Assembly: GCA_947175875.1 (NCBI GenBank)
Contig: CAMWON010000001.1
Coordinates: forward strand, 207,809 to 271,808
Length of the DNA: 64,000 nucleotides
Source of the DNA: an uncultured Alphaproteobacteria bacterium
Lineage (GTDB): Bacteria; Pseudomonadota; Alphaproteobacteria; Rs-D84
Direction: 5' to 3'
A program made the translations under genes and the position numbers. Under the pieces are notes generated by a model, which was not told the origin of the DNA, searched no databases, and worked only from the letters and a program-made list of their open reading frames with translations. How positions within the stretch are numbered: position 1 is the first letter of the stretch; each line of letters starts with the position of its first letter. This document shows, piece after piece, positions 17,256 through 24,333 of the stretch.

Positions 17256-17447
17256 GTAATGGTCCCCATTACAAGAACGAGGAGTAGAAACCTCTAATAC
17301 ACGATCGCCTGTGATATGTGGGCGTTAAACTTCCAACTTGTCGGTTGGAGGCGGGCTCTTATATATTGAAAAGGTCCGAACAATTCATCGTGTATTGTTT
17401 TTCTACCCTCCAACCACCATTATTTCTCTGGTGGCTTGATTTTTTTT
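17256..17447 (+). ncRNA. Structured RNA of the repeated family, copy A2 (leader of the small protein at 17473)
   Basis: This second tandem copy has the same helix order as A1 but different bases. P1 is GAGG/CCTC with loop AGTAGAAA, and the loop pairs with TTTCTAC at 17400-17406. P2 is AATACACGAT with ATCGTGTATT (10 bp). P4 is CCAAC with GTTGG. The loop reads atatattgaaaa. GGTTGGAGG (17343-17351) can alternatively pair with CCTCCAACC (17407-17415), whose end overlaps a CCACC/GGTGG terminator hairpin with T8 (17440-17447). A TATAAT at 17236-17241 lies at a suitable distance upstream. It ends 25 bp before the small gene at 17473. Confidence 0.75.
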
Positions 17448-17472
17448 GCAAAATGCCAACAAGGGGACGCAA

Positions 17473-17751
17473 ATGAAAAAAAATACCGCAGCAGCCTCGT
17501 TCGTGTCGAACGCCGAAAACAATTCCATTACACCCGACACAAGTATTCCGGAGGCCGAATTCCCGGCGCCGCTTATTTACAAGCTGTCGGAATTTTACCG
17601 CCACTATCCGAATTATCCGACGGGTATCGTTGAAATCGCCGTTTTGGCGCGTCTGCTGCATACGGAACTGGACAAGTTTTTGCATCGGCCTCATAAACAG
17701 GTAACGCAAATATACTTTGACAGCGATGTTGCGGATAATCACAGGGTCTAA
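17473..17751 (+). CDS. Small conserved protein following the structured-RNA array
   Basis: 92 residues from ATG 17473 (aagggg upstream). The C-terminal half, LIYKLSEFYRHYPNYPTG...LARLLHTELDKF..RPHKQVT, is clearly paralogous to the 78-residue protein at 46835, which also follows an array of the same RNA family; the N-terminal ~35 residues are low-complexity and not conserved. It looks like a compact, mainly helical, slightly basic cytoplasmic protein. No known domain was recognised. Binding to the adjacent RNA is possible but is only a guess based on position. Confidence 0.75.
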   Translation: MKKNTAAASFVSNAENNSITPDTSIPEAEFPAPLIYKLSEFYRHYPNYPTGIVEIAVLARLLHTELDKFLHRPHKQVTQIYFDSDVADNHRV

Positions 17752-17756
17752 AAAAA

Positions 17757-17783
17757 CTCCCCCAATCGGGGGAGCTTTTTTTT
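17757..17783. terminator. Bidirectional intrinsic terminator
   Basis: CTCCCCC / GGGGGAG stem with a four-base loop between A-run and T-run. Confidence 0.85.
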
Positions 17784-17964
17784 ACTGTACATCCGGGGCG
17801 ATTGCCGCAACCGGACACACTGCGGCGCATGTGCCGCACGATATGCATTTTGCCGGGTCAATCACGCACTTGCCGTCGGCGCCCACGGATATTGCCATAA
17901 CCGGACACGCGCCCATGCATGTGTGACATGCGATACATTTTGCCGGGTCAATTTTGTATGCCAT
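17782..17964 (-). CDS. 2[4Fe-4S] ferredoxin
   Basis: 60 residues. Two complete CxxCxxCxxxCP cluster-binding motifs (CIACHTCMGACP and CISCGTCAAVCP) arranged with internal symmetry, the classical clostridial-type ferredoxin with no extra domain. It is a cytoplasmic electron carrier, fitting the anaerobic enzymes elsewhere in the window; its partner is not evident. A ggga ribosome-binding site precedes ATG 17964. It lies 13 bp downstream of the BI-1 family gene on the same strand, possibly in the same transcript. Confidence 0.95.
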   Translation of the reverse strand: MAYKIDPAKCIACHTCMGACPVMAISVGADGKCVIDPAKCISCGTCAAVCPVAAIAPDVQ

Positions 17965-17977
17965 TTGTATTACTCCC

Positions 17978-18700
17978 TTAATTACGATTCAGCAAACTTA
18001 ACAAATATTGGAACATCGCGATAAACGAGATGTACATGTGCAGCGCGCCCAATACCGCCAGCTGGTTGCGCTGTGTCTCGTCCGGTGTCACGGCATATGC
18101 ACGCTTTAATGTCTGCATGTCGTATGCGGTGAACAACGCGAATACCAAAACGCCAATCAGGCATACGATTGTTGCAAACGTGCTGCCCAACGGCCAAATG
18201 AAAGAAGCCAAACCGACCAGAATCAAGCCTATCATTCCCATCATTAAAAATACGCCCAGGAAAGACAGGTCTTTGACGGTTTTATATCCGAACAGCGCCA
18301 TCGCACCGAACATCAGCGCGGCGATAATGAACGCATACAGTATGGATGCCGGATTCACGGCCAGTGCGCCCCAAATCAGCGGTGTCATGCCGAAGCCGAT
18401 TAAAACCGCATACAGCGCCAGTAACAGTGCGCCCGTTAACGGCTTTAATGAAAACGCCTTAACCTGGGCCCATATGGACAGCCCCAGTGCGCCGAATATT
18501 ACGATATAGAACAGCGCGCTCATTCCCCCCTCGTTTACCAACAGGCGAATGCCGCCGCCGTAAATAGTCAGCCATGATGTCAGTGCGGACAAACCCACCG
18601 CCCCGAACATTAAGGCAAAGATTCTTTTAAAATACAGCTCAATCCCACCGGGGCGTTGCGCCTGGGGACGTGTGGCTGTGGCCGTCTTTTTTGCAATCAT
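17978..18700 (-). CDS. Bax inhibitor-1 / YccA family membrane protein
   Basis: 240 residues from ATG 18700, chosen by aaggag just upstream; the longer frame has no ribosome-binding site. Seven hydrophobic helices with the BI-1 family end pattern (FTAYDMQTLKRAY..., then LGALHMYISFIAMFQYLLSLL). In bacteria these are inner-membrane proteins, some shown to act as pH-sensitive calcium leak channels or as FtsH modulators. The N-terminal 20 residues are basic and cytoplasmic. It is followed by ferredoxin on the same strand. Confidence 0.9.
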   Translation of the reverse strand: MIAKKTATATRPQAQRPGGIELYFKRIFALMFGAVGLSALTSWLTIYGGGIRLLVNEGGMSALFYIVIFGALGLSIWAQVKAFSLKPLTGALLLALYAVLIGFGMTPLIWGALAVNPASILYAFIIAALMFGAMALFGYKTVKDLSFLGVFLMMGMIGLILVGLASFIWPLGSTFATIVCLIGVLVFALFTAYDMQTLKRAYAVTPDETQRNQLAVLGALHMYISFIAMFQYLLSLLNRN

Positions 18701-18772
18701 TATTTTCTCCTTGTTATTTGAATTATATATAATACAATCGCCCTGTAAATTCAAGAATAAAAGGAGATTGTT

Positions 18773-18967
18773 ATGGCGGGAACAAGAAAGCCGTCCAAAC
18801 CCGGTTTTGAAAATATGAACAGGGACGAAACTCGCAAATATTATGCTGAGCAAATGGCGCGCGCACAGAAAAGACTTGAAGAAGACATGAAGCGTGGCGA
18901 CGAGAAAAGTGTAAAACGCATTCAGGAAATTATTCGTAATTTAGAGGGAATGATGAGTCGCCTTTAA
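18773..18967 (+). CDS. Small charged helical protein, hypothetical
   Basis: 64 residues with a strong ribosome-binding site (aaggag) nine bases upstream. Highly charged, with a continuous amphipathic helix from about residue 18 to the end (Glu, Lys, Arg, regularly spaced Met/Leu/Ile). No known family. It starts a three-gene run with the next small protein and lgt. Confidence 0.6.
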   Translation: MAGTRKPSKPGFENMNRDETRKYYAEQMARAQKRLEEDMKRGDEKSVKRIQEIIRNLEGMMSRL

Positions 18968-18986
18968 AAATAAAGGAAAAAAACAT

Positions 18987-19235
18987 ATGTATAATCCGGA
19001 TGTAAGAACGATAAAACCCACAGACCGTATCGGCTATCCGCCGGCCACAGAAATGGCAACCTTGGAAAGTCAGCGTCGTCGCAATCGTGTGCTGATTGAT
19101 TTAGAAAATAAAATTGAGCAGTTTAAGCGTGAATGCAAAGCGGAACAGGAAAAAGAAAATCCTAATATGAAGTATATCTCTGCACGCATGCAGAAGATAG
19201 CGCTGATGCAGAATACCTTGGAATCCTGTCGTTAA
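18987..19235 (+). CDS. Small helical protein, hypothetical
   Basis: 82 residues, preceded by aaagga. Mostly Glu/Lys/Arg with hydrophobic spacing suggesting a coiled coil after residue 30. It lies 19 bp after the previous small gene and 16 bp before lgt, so the three are likely co-transcribed. No homology was recognised, and similarity to the preceding small protein is only in composition. Confidence 0.6.
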   Translation: MYNPDVRTIKPTDRIGYPPATEMATLESQRRRNRVLIDLENKIEQFKRECKAEQEKENPNMKYISARMQKIALMQNTLESCR

Positions 19236-19251
19236 CGTTAGTATTGGCAAC

Positions 19252-20052
19252 ATGGCAATAATTGTAAATCCGATTTCTCCCGTCGCGTTTTCAGTGTTCG
19301 GCCTGGATATACGTTGGTATGCGCTGGCGTATATCGCCGGTTTCGTGCTGGGGTATTTTGTTTTCAAATATCTGGCCGGCCGCCGTGACAGCGGCGTGTC
19401 CATTTCCAAAAAGCAAATGGACGATTTGTTAACCGCCGTTATAATCGGGGTTATCTTGGGCGGCCGCCTGGGGTATGTGCTGTTTTATAATCTGCCGTTC
19501 TTTTTGGCGCACCCGCTGGAAATATTTGCCGTATGGCACGGCGGGATGAGCTTTCATGGCGGCCTTGTCGGCGTAATCGTCGCGACAATGTGGGCGGGGC
19601 GTCGCATGCGGTTGAATCCGTGGCGCTTGCTGGATTTAATGGCAGTTGTGGGGCCAATCGGCCTGTTCTTTGGCCGTATTGCCAATTTTATAAATATGGA
19701 GGTTATGGGCCGCCCCACCACCCGGCCATGGGGGGTTATGTTCGCCGGCACCGGTGACGTAATCCCGCGCCACCCCAGCCCATTGTACGAGGCTGCCACC
19801 GAAGGCGCACTGCTGTTCATCATAATGCTGTGCCTGTATCAGTTTACCGGACTGCGTCGGCGCCCGGGTGCGCTGGCGGGAATGCTGGGCATGCTGTATG
19901 CGGTGTTTCGCATATTTTGTGAACAGTTCCGTGCGCCCGATGTTCAGATTGGTTTTTTGACCAGCTGGGGGCTTACCATGGGCCAGTTGTTGTCGGGCGC
20001 AATGTTTGTTGCCGGCGCAATAATTTTTGCCTTTGCAATGAGAAAAAAATAA
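19252..20052 (+). CDS. lgt: Prolipoprotein diacylglyceryl transferase
   Basis: 266 residues, typical for Lgt. Seven membrane helices; the early YALAYIAGFVLGY and the signature GRIANFINMEVMGRPT (with the conserved Arg, Asn and Glu of the family) are present, as is HGGMSFHGGLVG. Lgt attaches diacylglycerol from phosphatidylglycerol to the lipobox cysteine of prelipoproteins; several such prelipoproteins occur in this window (37258, 47099, 47499, 59786). No clear ribosome-binding site precedes ATG 19252, so the start rests on alignment with the family. Confidence 0.95.
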   Translation: MAIIVNPISPVAFSVFGLDIRWYALAYIAGFVLGYFVFKYLAGRRDSGVSISKKQMDDLLTAVIIGVILGGRLGYVLFYNLPFFLAHPLEIFAVWHGGMSFHGGLVGVIVATMWAGRRMRLNPWRLLDLMAVVGPIGLFFGRIANFINMEVMGRPTTRPWGVMFAGTGDVIPRHPSPLYEAATEGALLFIIMLCLYQFTGLRRRPGALAGMLGMLYAVFRIFCEQFRAPDVQIGFLTSWGLTMGQLLSGAMFVAGAIIFAFAMRKK

Positions 20053-20075
20053 TATAATATACATAACGCAGTTTC

Positions 20076-20165
20076 GGATGGTTGGCAGAGCGGTCGAATG
20101 CGGCGGTCTTGAAAACCGTTGAGGGTGCAAGCCCTCCGGGGGTTCGAATCCCTCACCATCCGCCA
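20076..20165 (+). tRNA. tRNA-Ser (anticodon TGA)
   Basis: 90 nt with a long variable arm and encoded CCA. Acceptor stem GGATGGT pairs with ACCATCC; anticodon TGA at 20110-20112; T arm GGGTTCGAATCCC. Reads UCA and related Ser codons. The last bases of the gene are the first bases of the 135-bp repeat described next. Confidence 0.97.
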
Positions 20166-20196
20166 GGAATATGCCCGCCGCATGGCGGGTTTTATA

Positions 20197-20225
20197 TTGA
20201 TTTTTACGTGCGTTTATGATATAAT
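20197..20225 (+). promoter_or_regulatory. Promoter for the transpeptidase-like effector gene
   Basis: TTGATT (20197-20202) and perfect TATAAT (20220-20225), 17-bp spacing. Confidence 0.75.
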
Positions 20226-20241
20226 ATAAGCCAAGAATAAA

Positions 20242-20292
20242 GGCGGCATTTGTCGCCGTTTTTTATTGTCCCGCCGCGCGCGGGCTTTTTTT
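20242..20292 (+). terminator. Tandem terminator-like hairpins inside the effector leader
   Basis: Two consecutive hairpins with T-runs: GGCGGC/GTCGCC followed by T6 (20242-20265), and CCCGC/GCGGG followed by T7 (20270-20292). They lie after the promoter and before the ribosome-binding site, so full-length transcription of the gene requires read-through or antitermination. Confidence 0.65.
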
Positions 20293-20316
20293 ATTTACAT
20301 CAAAGGAAAAAATAAT

Positions 20317-21333
20317 ATGGCTGCAAATTGGGGTGATTTTACATGGAATGAATATGGGGAATTGGTATTGGATATCTATAAACAACCTCCGGAAACAAAA
20401 GATGATATAACTAATAAACCGAAACATACATATAAAGAAATAGATTGTGGTGGTGAATGTGGCGGGTGTGTTGCGTTGGTTGTTGATGGCGAGGTTGTGT
20501 CTGGGCCGCCGTTCCATCCAAACTGTAAATGTTCTTTGTCAGAAGAAGATATTGAGGGAGCGCCTGAACGTGAATCTAATTTAGGTAATCCGGTTGGACC
20601 CAACAGAAACTCTGAACCAAGAGATGTTAAATGGTTGAAAGATGCTCTAAATAAACTTGGGTTTTATGAGCCAGATAGCAGAGCCGGCGAAACACCAGAT
20701 GATTTAAATGAATATCCCAACCAGAATTTGTTTGATGGAATTAATAAATTTCAGCGCGAACACGGATTGTCTGAACGCGGAACCGTGAAACCCGGACATC
20801 AGACAGAAGCCAAAATAAACCGCGAATTGCAACACCAAACGAAAGAACCAAAAGCAGATTTTGAATACAATGGTTCAACATTTAAAGGACCAATCAATGC
20901 AAAAGATGAGCAATATGCAGTTTTTGATGGCAAAACGTTGGCAGTTTATGATGGGGGTGACAAAATTGCTGAATTTGCGGGGGTGTCTGGTAAGCCAGGT
21001 TATCAATCCCCAGAATATCAAAATAAAAAAGATACCGGACCGATTCCGCAAGGAACGTATGTTGCGCGTAAAAAAGATTTTCAAAATAGAGATGATTATG
21101 GTCCTGTCAAAAAATATACTTCGTGGCCTGGTGGTGAACATGGCTGGGGGAAGCATAGAGTATGGTTGGAACCGTCTAAGGAAACAAATACTTTTGGACG
21201 AGATGGTTTCAGTATTCATGGTGGTGAAGAGCCCGGTTCTGCAGGTTGCATTGATCTAACAAGTGAAATGCCAGGGTTTGCAGATTGGTTCGAAAAGAAT
21301 GGAAAAGATTTAATTATTAAAGTAGAGTATTAA
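20317..21333 (+). CDS. Putative cell-wall-targeting effector: HPNCKC module + PG-binding-like + L,D-transpeptidase-like (DUF2778) domain
   Basis: 338 residues from ATG 20317 (aaagga upstream). Residues ~40-75 carry CGGECGGC...PPFHPNCKCSL, the Cys/His pattern that ends phage Mu gpF / SPP1 gp7 (MuF) domains. Residues ~103-175 resemble a peptidoglycan-binding-domain-1 repeat (WLKDALNKLGFY...INKFQREHGL). The C-terminal ~110 residues match DUF2778/Tlde1-type L,D-transpeptidases: TGPIPQGTY, then SIHGG with presumed catalytic His301 and SAGCI with Cys311. No signal peptide is visible. Probably a toxin acting on peptidoglycan of competitors; the delivery route is unknown. A/T-rich compared with neighbours. 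Confidence 0.72.
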   Translation: MAANWGDFTWNEYGELVLDIYKQPPETKDDITNKPKHTYKEIDCGGECGGCVALVVDGEVVSGPPFHPNCKCSLSEEDIEGAPERESNLGNPVGPNRNSEPRDVKWLKDALNKLGFYEPDSRAGETPDDLNEYPNQNLFDGINKFQREHGLSERGTVKPGHQTEAKINRELQHQTKEPKADFEYNGSTFKGPINAKDEQYAVFDGKTLAVYDGGDKIAEFAGVSGKPGYQSPEYQNKKDTGPIPQGTYVARKKDFQNRDDYGPVKKYTSWPGGEHGWGKHRVWLEPSKETNTFGRDGFSIHGGEEPGSAGCIDLTSEMPGFADWFEKNGKDLIIKVEY

Positions 21334-21350
21334 AGAAATAAGGGCACAAA

Positions 21351-21677
21351 ATGAAAAAAATATTAAACATAATAAGTTATGTCATAACGGTATGTTTATT
21401 TTGTGCCCAGTATATTTTTTTATTTGATTTAATTTGTATCGGCAAAATTTCAAAATTTAATCATATTTGGACAAAGGTATGTCGGTTCGATGTTTTGGAA
21501 GAGTATCTGGCTTGCATGGTAAATTATGATATTGTCTGTATTGTGTTGATATTGCCTGTCTTGTCTTTGATGTTATTCCGGTTAATAAGAGTATATCGCA
21601 AACAGATATGGATGATTCCGATTTTTGGTTTTTTACTGTTTGTATTGTCTATTATAACATATTGGGGGCTTGTCTAA
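21351..21677 (+). CDS. Small membrane protein, candidate immunity protein
   Basis: 108 residues starting 17 bp after the effector gene (agggcac upstream). Three hydrophobic stretches, about residues 4-26, 60-82 and 88-107, predict a small inner-membrane protein. No family was recognised. The position right after a predicted peptidoglycan-targeting effector, and the small hydrophobic make-up, are typical of immunity genes, but sequence alone does not prove this role. Confidence 0.6.
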   Translation: MKKILNIISYVITVCLFCAQYIFLFDLICIGKISKFNHIWTKVCRFDVLEEYLACMVNYDIVCIVLILPVLSLMLFRLIRVYRKQIWMIPIFGFLLFVLSIITYWGLV

Positions 21678-22019
21678 AACGTTGGGTTTCTGCGGGGGGG
21701 GGCTTTTGTGTGGCACGAAATGGTAAAAATAGCCTGTTTCGTCCCTGATATGGCGGGACTCTTATAAAGCCGGCCATTCCAAAATATCACCGCCCCGCCA
21801 GTATTCTGGGGTTTGCAATGAAATCCACAAAAATCCCGCGGTTCTGCGGGATTTTTCATGCATTGACTTATGCTTGGGACGAAACACGGGGGGGCTTTTT
21901 GTCCTAAATATACGCCATTGTATACAATGTCTATTTTTGCTGAGTCAATTGTATAAGCAAACGCTCGGCCGATGTGTTTTACATTGATTGAAATAATATA
22001 TGTCTTTATAATAAGTTTC
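21678..22019. other. Intergenic stretch with a terminator and imperfect inverted repeats
   Basis: No convincing gene. It holds a strong bidirectional hairpin (AATCCCGC/GCGGGATT, 21832-21853) flanked by A- and T-runs, and a pair of inverted segments (gtttcgtccc near 21736 and gggacgaaac near 21888). A minus-strand open frame spans part of it, but its codon usage and composition do not support a protein. Confidence 0.5.
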
Positions 22020-22568
22020 ATGAAATACAATGATAGTATCATGAAGAATAAAAATGGATTTCGGGTATCCAGAATTGGCAATGAACGTACGCCGCGTCTG
22101 ATTATATTGCTTTGTAATCCGGGCGGCAATCCAAAATGGCCACGGCGATTCCCAGAATATGCGATGGATAAAGATGGTTGTTATAAACAAATCGGAATGA
22201 ATTTTAGTCAGGTTCGTGAATATTGCGAATGGTGGGATAATGTTTTGAATGTGACAGATAAATATGTAAAAGATTCAGATATTCTGGCGTTGGAATATTA
22301 TCCATATCATACACCAGGGATGTGTAAAGAGACAAACAATAAAGCTCTGTGGGATGATTTTGCAAAAAACAGCTTGGAACAAAATAAGAAATTATTACAA
22401 AAACATATGGGTAATGGGGTGCCCGTGTTTGGATATTATTGGGGAAATTGGTTAAAAGAAAATATCCCTGGGTTGACGAAATATTGTTACCAAAGCAAAA
22501 ATACTCGTGGACAGGCATCAAAACTGCACGATTTAAAAGATTTTTTGGAACATGAAAACTTTAAATAA
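22020..22568 (+). CDS. Hypothetical protein of the accessory island
   Basis: 182 residues if translation begins at ATG 22020; a start at 22041 is equally possible, as neither has a good ribosome-binding site. The block LIILLCNPGGNP near residue 28 and YYPYHTPGM near residue 90 vaguely recall the glycosylase fold of uracil-DNA glycosylases, but the match is too weak to assign. Rich in Tyr, Trp, Asn and Lys, and the gene is A/T-rich. It overlaps the next gene by 17 bp, so the two are probably co-expressed. Confidence 0.6.
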   Translation: MKYNDSIMKNKNGFRVSRIGNERTPRLIILLCNPGGNPKWPRRFPEYAMDKDGCYKQIGMNFSQVREYCEWWDNVLNVTDKYVKDSDILALEYYPYHTPGMCKETNNKALWDDFAKNSLEQNKKLLQKHMGNGVPVFGYYWGNWLKENIPGLTKYCYQSKNTRGQASKLHDLKDFLEHENFK

Positions 22569-23001
22569 CAAAATATTAAGCGTATTATTAGATGTGGCTA
22601 AAAATGCCGCGGATGGTAACAGTTCTTTGGATTGGAAACATGCGATTGTGCCGGTCTATCGTATGTTGGTTGAATCAGATGTTTTTGTGCCTGTTCGTAT
22701 ACAAGGCGTGGAAGCCGGTGACATTGCGGCAAATGTATTGTTTTTGCCTACAGAATATGGTGTTGCAATGCCTGTGTTTATGTCTATGGCATCGGTACAT
22801 GAAAAAACTTCTTTAATACCAATATCTTTTGTTGATGTGTGTAAGATTTTATTGGAAGCAGAAGAACCAGCGGGTGTGATTATAGAGCCTTTTAAAAATG
22901 GATTGTTTATATCAAAAGAAACGATTTTGTGTCTGATGGATAAATCGCTGGTATTACAAGACGATGGATGTTTTATAAAATTTGAATCGTGTATTATTTA
23001 A
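22552..23001 (+). CDS. SseB-like N-terminal domain protein (tentative)
   Basis: 149 residues. The order of elements (helical start, ML-ESDVFVPVRI strand, a loop, VAMPVFMSMASV strand, then EPAGVIIEPFKNG) resembles the SseB N-terminal domain, in which a 'PVFTS' strand and a 'NP' loop are typical. SseB-like proteins are often found next to secreted toxins, and some act as immunity or chaperone proteins. The start overlaps the preceding gene. Assignment is tentative; the cytoplasmic location is supported by the absence of a signal peptide. Confidence 0.5.
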   Translation: MKTLNNKILSVLLDVAKNAADGNSSLDWKHAIVPVYRMLVESDVFVPVRIQGVEAGDIAANVLFLPTEYGVAMPVFMSMASVHEKTSLIPISFVDVCKILLEAEEPAGVIIEPFKNGLFISKETILCLMDKSLVLQDDGCFIKFESCII

Positions 23002-23049
23002 ATTTATAAATTCTGGTATGGGAAATTGTGCAAATCGATACCTGGCCGG

Positions 23050-23184
23050 CAGGAATATGTCCGCCGCATGGCGGGTTTTATATTGATTTTTACGTGCGTT
23101 TATGATATAATATAAATCAAGAATAAAGGCGGCATTTGTCGCCGTTTTTTATTGCACCGCCGCGCGCGGGCTTTTTTTATTTAC
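23050..23184 (+). repeat. 135-bp direct repeat, copy 2 (promoter + tandem hairpins)
   Basis: Same unit as 20164-20298 with 5 substitutions, including the same TTGATT-17 bp-TATAAT promoter (23083-23111) and both terminator-like hairpins. It ends 15 bp before the lysozyme-domain gene start. Confidence 0.9.
23083..23111 (+). promoter_or_regulatory. Promoter for the lysozyme-domain effector gene
   Basis: TTGATT and TATAAT with 17-bp spacing, identical to the promoter at 20197-20225. Confidence 0.75.
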
Positions 23185-23199
23185 CAAAAGGAATCACAA

Positions 23200-24333
23200 A
23201 TGAAAACACCACAATTTTTGCGGCAAATAATGTCGTCGCCTGCATATATGGATAAAAATAGCAAGGCGTATGCAATGGCGGAAAGGTATCTGAATCTGCT
23301 GTATCCGGGTATGGCACAAACCGACGCCACAGGGCGCATGACCGAACCTGAATACGATATGACGTTGACGCAATTTAATAAGGCTCAGGATGCTTTAGAG
23401 GCCGCATTGGAAGCGGCTAAACAAGAGGCCGAAGCAGAATATGAAGAAGCCGGACAAGAGATAGATATTGAAGCCTATGTGGAATTAGAAGAGACCATAG
23501 ACGTACGTGTTCTGATGCCGTTGGGCACAATAGAAAATAAACAGCTAGAGGTTTATACTCTGGACATTCCCGAACCCGAAGATGACGCTCTGAAAAAAGT
23601 TTGGCGTTGGCACAGTGAGGATGGCGATAACACCTGTGATGAATGTGCATCGCGCGATGGCGAGATATATGACAGCGAGGATGATATTCCGGAAATACCG
23701 GTACATCCCAACTGCCGCTGCAGCCTAACAGAGGATATAATAGACCCGGATGGCCACACGCTCAGCAGTAAACCGTATTCGCCAAAAGCAAAAGAAGAAA
23801 AGAATGAAATTGAAAAGGATGTCAAAAATATGAAAATGAGTGACGATGGTATTGTTGCTCTTAAGCAACAAGAAGGCAGTGTCAAACAAGACGGAAAGCA
23901 TGTGGTATACAACGATCAAACGGGAAAGCCTGTTCCAGTAGATGCCCCCTTGCCACTTGGTGCAACGATTGGTTATGGGCATCTTATAAAACCTGGCGAA
24001 GATTTTCGTGGAGGTATAACAGAGGACACGGCAACTCAGCTGCTGCGTAATGATGTTGCCGCAGCAGAACGCGCAGTGCAGGATAATATTACAGCGCCGA
24101 TAACACAAAATCAGTATGACGCATTGGTGATGCTGGCATACAATATAGGCTCAGATGCATTTAAGAAGTCCACCGTTGTGCAATATATAAATAACCCAGA
24201 TTTTACAAGTTCCAAATATCCATCTTTGGAATCTGCATGGGGCGCATGGAATAAATCTGGCGGGCGAGTAATGCCGGGACTTATTAAACGACGCGATTAT
24301 GAGTTTGGAATATACAGCACCAGTGCCTACTAA
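23200..24333 (+). CDS. Putative effector: MuF-like HPNCRC module + T4-type lysozyme (GH24) domain
   Basis: 377 residues from ATG 23200 (aaaagga upstream). Residues ~135-175 show the end of a phage Mu gpF-like domain: WRWHSEDGD.TCDECASRDGEIY...IPVHPNCRCSL. After a charged linker, residues ~212-375 form a T4-lysozyme-like glycoside hydrolase 24: presumed catalytic Glu225 in LKQQEGS, ATIGYGHLI, then the helical core ITQNQYDALVMLAYNIG. This enzyme class cuts the glycan strands of peptidoglycan. There is no signal peptide. The HPNC(K/R)C module is shared with the protein at 20317, suggesting a common delivery or adaptor segment with swapped toxic domains. Confidence 0.78.
   Translation: MKTPQFLRQIMSSPAYMDKNSKAYAMAERYLNLLYPGMAQTDATGRMTEPEYDMTLTQFNKAQDALEAALEAAKQEAEAEYEEAGQEIDIEAYVELEETIDVRVLMPLGTIENKQLEVYTLDIPEPEDDALKKVWRWHSEDGDNTCDECASRDGEIYDSEDDIPEIPVHPNCRCSLTEDIIDPDGHTLSSKPYSPKAKEEKNEIEKDVKNMKMSDDGIVALKQQEGSVKQDGKHVVYNDQTGKPVPVDAPLPLGATIGYGHLIKPGEDFRGGITEDTATQLLRNDVAAAERAVQDNITAPITQNQYDALVMLAYNIGSDAFKKSTVVQYINNPDFTSSKYPSLESAWGAWNKSGGRVMPGLIKRRDYEFGIYSTSAY

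Larger units (their letters stand above)
20164..20298 (+). repeat. 135-bp direct repeat, copy 1 (terminator + promoter + leader)
   Basis: Compared with 23050-23184, the two are the same length and differ at 5 of 135 positions. The unit contains a CCGCC/GGCGG hairpin with T-run, a promoter (20197-20225), a second hairpin (GGCGGC/GTCGCC, then T6) and a third (CCCGC/GCGGG, then T7) before the start codon. Each copy precedes a gene with an HPNC(K/R)C module, so the repeat probably spread with those genes. Confidence 0.9.

Noticed and set aside
17011-17447. Type III toxin-antitoxin (ToxIN-like) RNA repeats followed by a toxin
   Set aside because: Those antitoxin repeats are short (~34-36 nt) and the toxin is a ~170-residue endoribonuclease. 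Here each unit is ~180 nt with its own terminator-like hairpin, and the protein is 78-92 residues with no matching motifs.
17011-17447. T-box, tmRNA, 6S or a familiar riboswitch
   Set aside because: No T-box core AGGGUGGNACCGCG, no tRNA-like ends or tag frame, no 6S central bubble, and the conserved loop does not match any aptamer I recognise.
21674-22129. Minus-strand open frame of 151 residues in the accessory island
   Set aside because: It spans a terminator hairpin, has no signal or motif, and overlaps a more plausible plus-strand gene.
20076-23184. tRNA-Ser as attachment site of an integrated island bounded by the 135-bp repeats
   Set aside because: The second repeat copy contains almost none of the tRNA 3' end, and no integrase is present; a duplication with the effector genes explains the repeats better.
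20317-24333. Prophage remnant
   Set aside because: Apart from the HPNC(K/R)C module and lysozyme domain, no capsid, portal, tail or integrase genes are present in the window.
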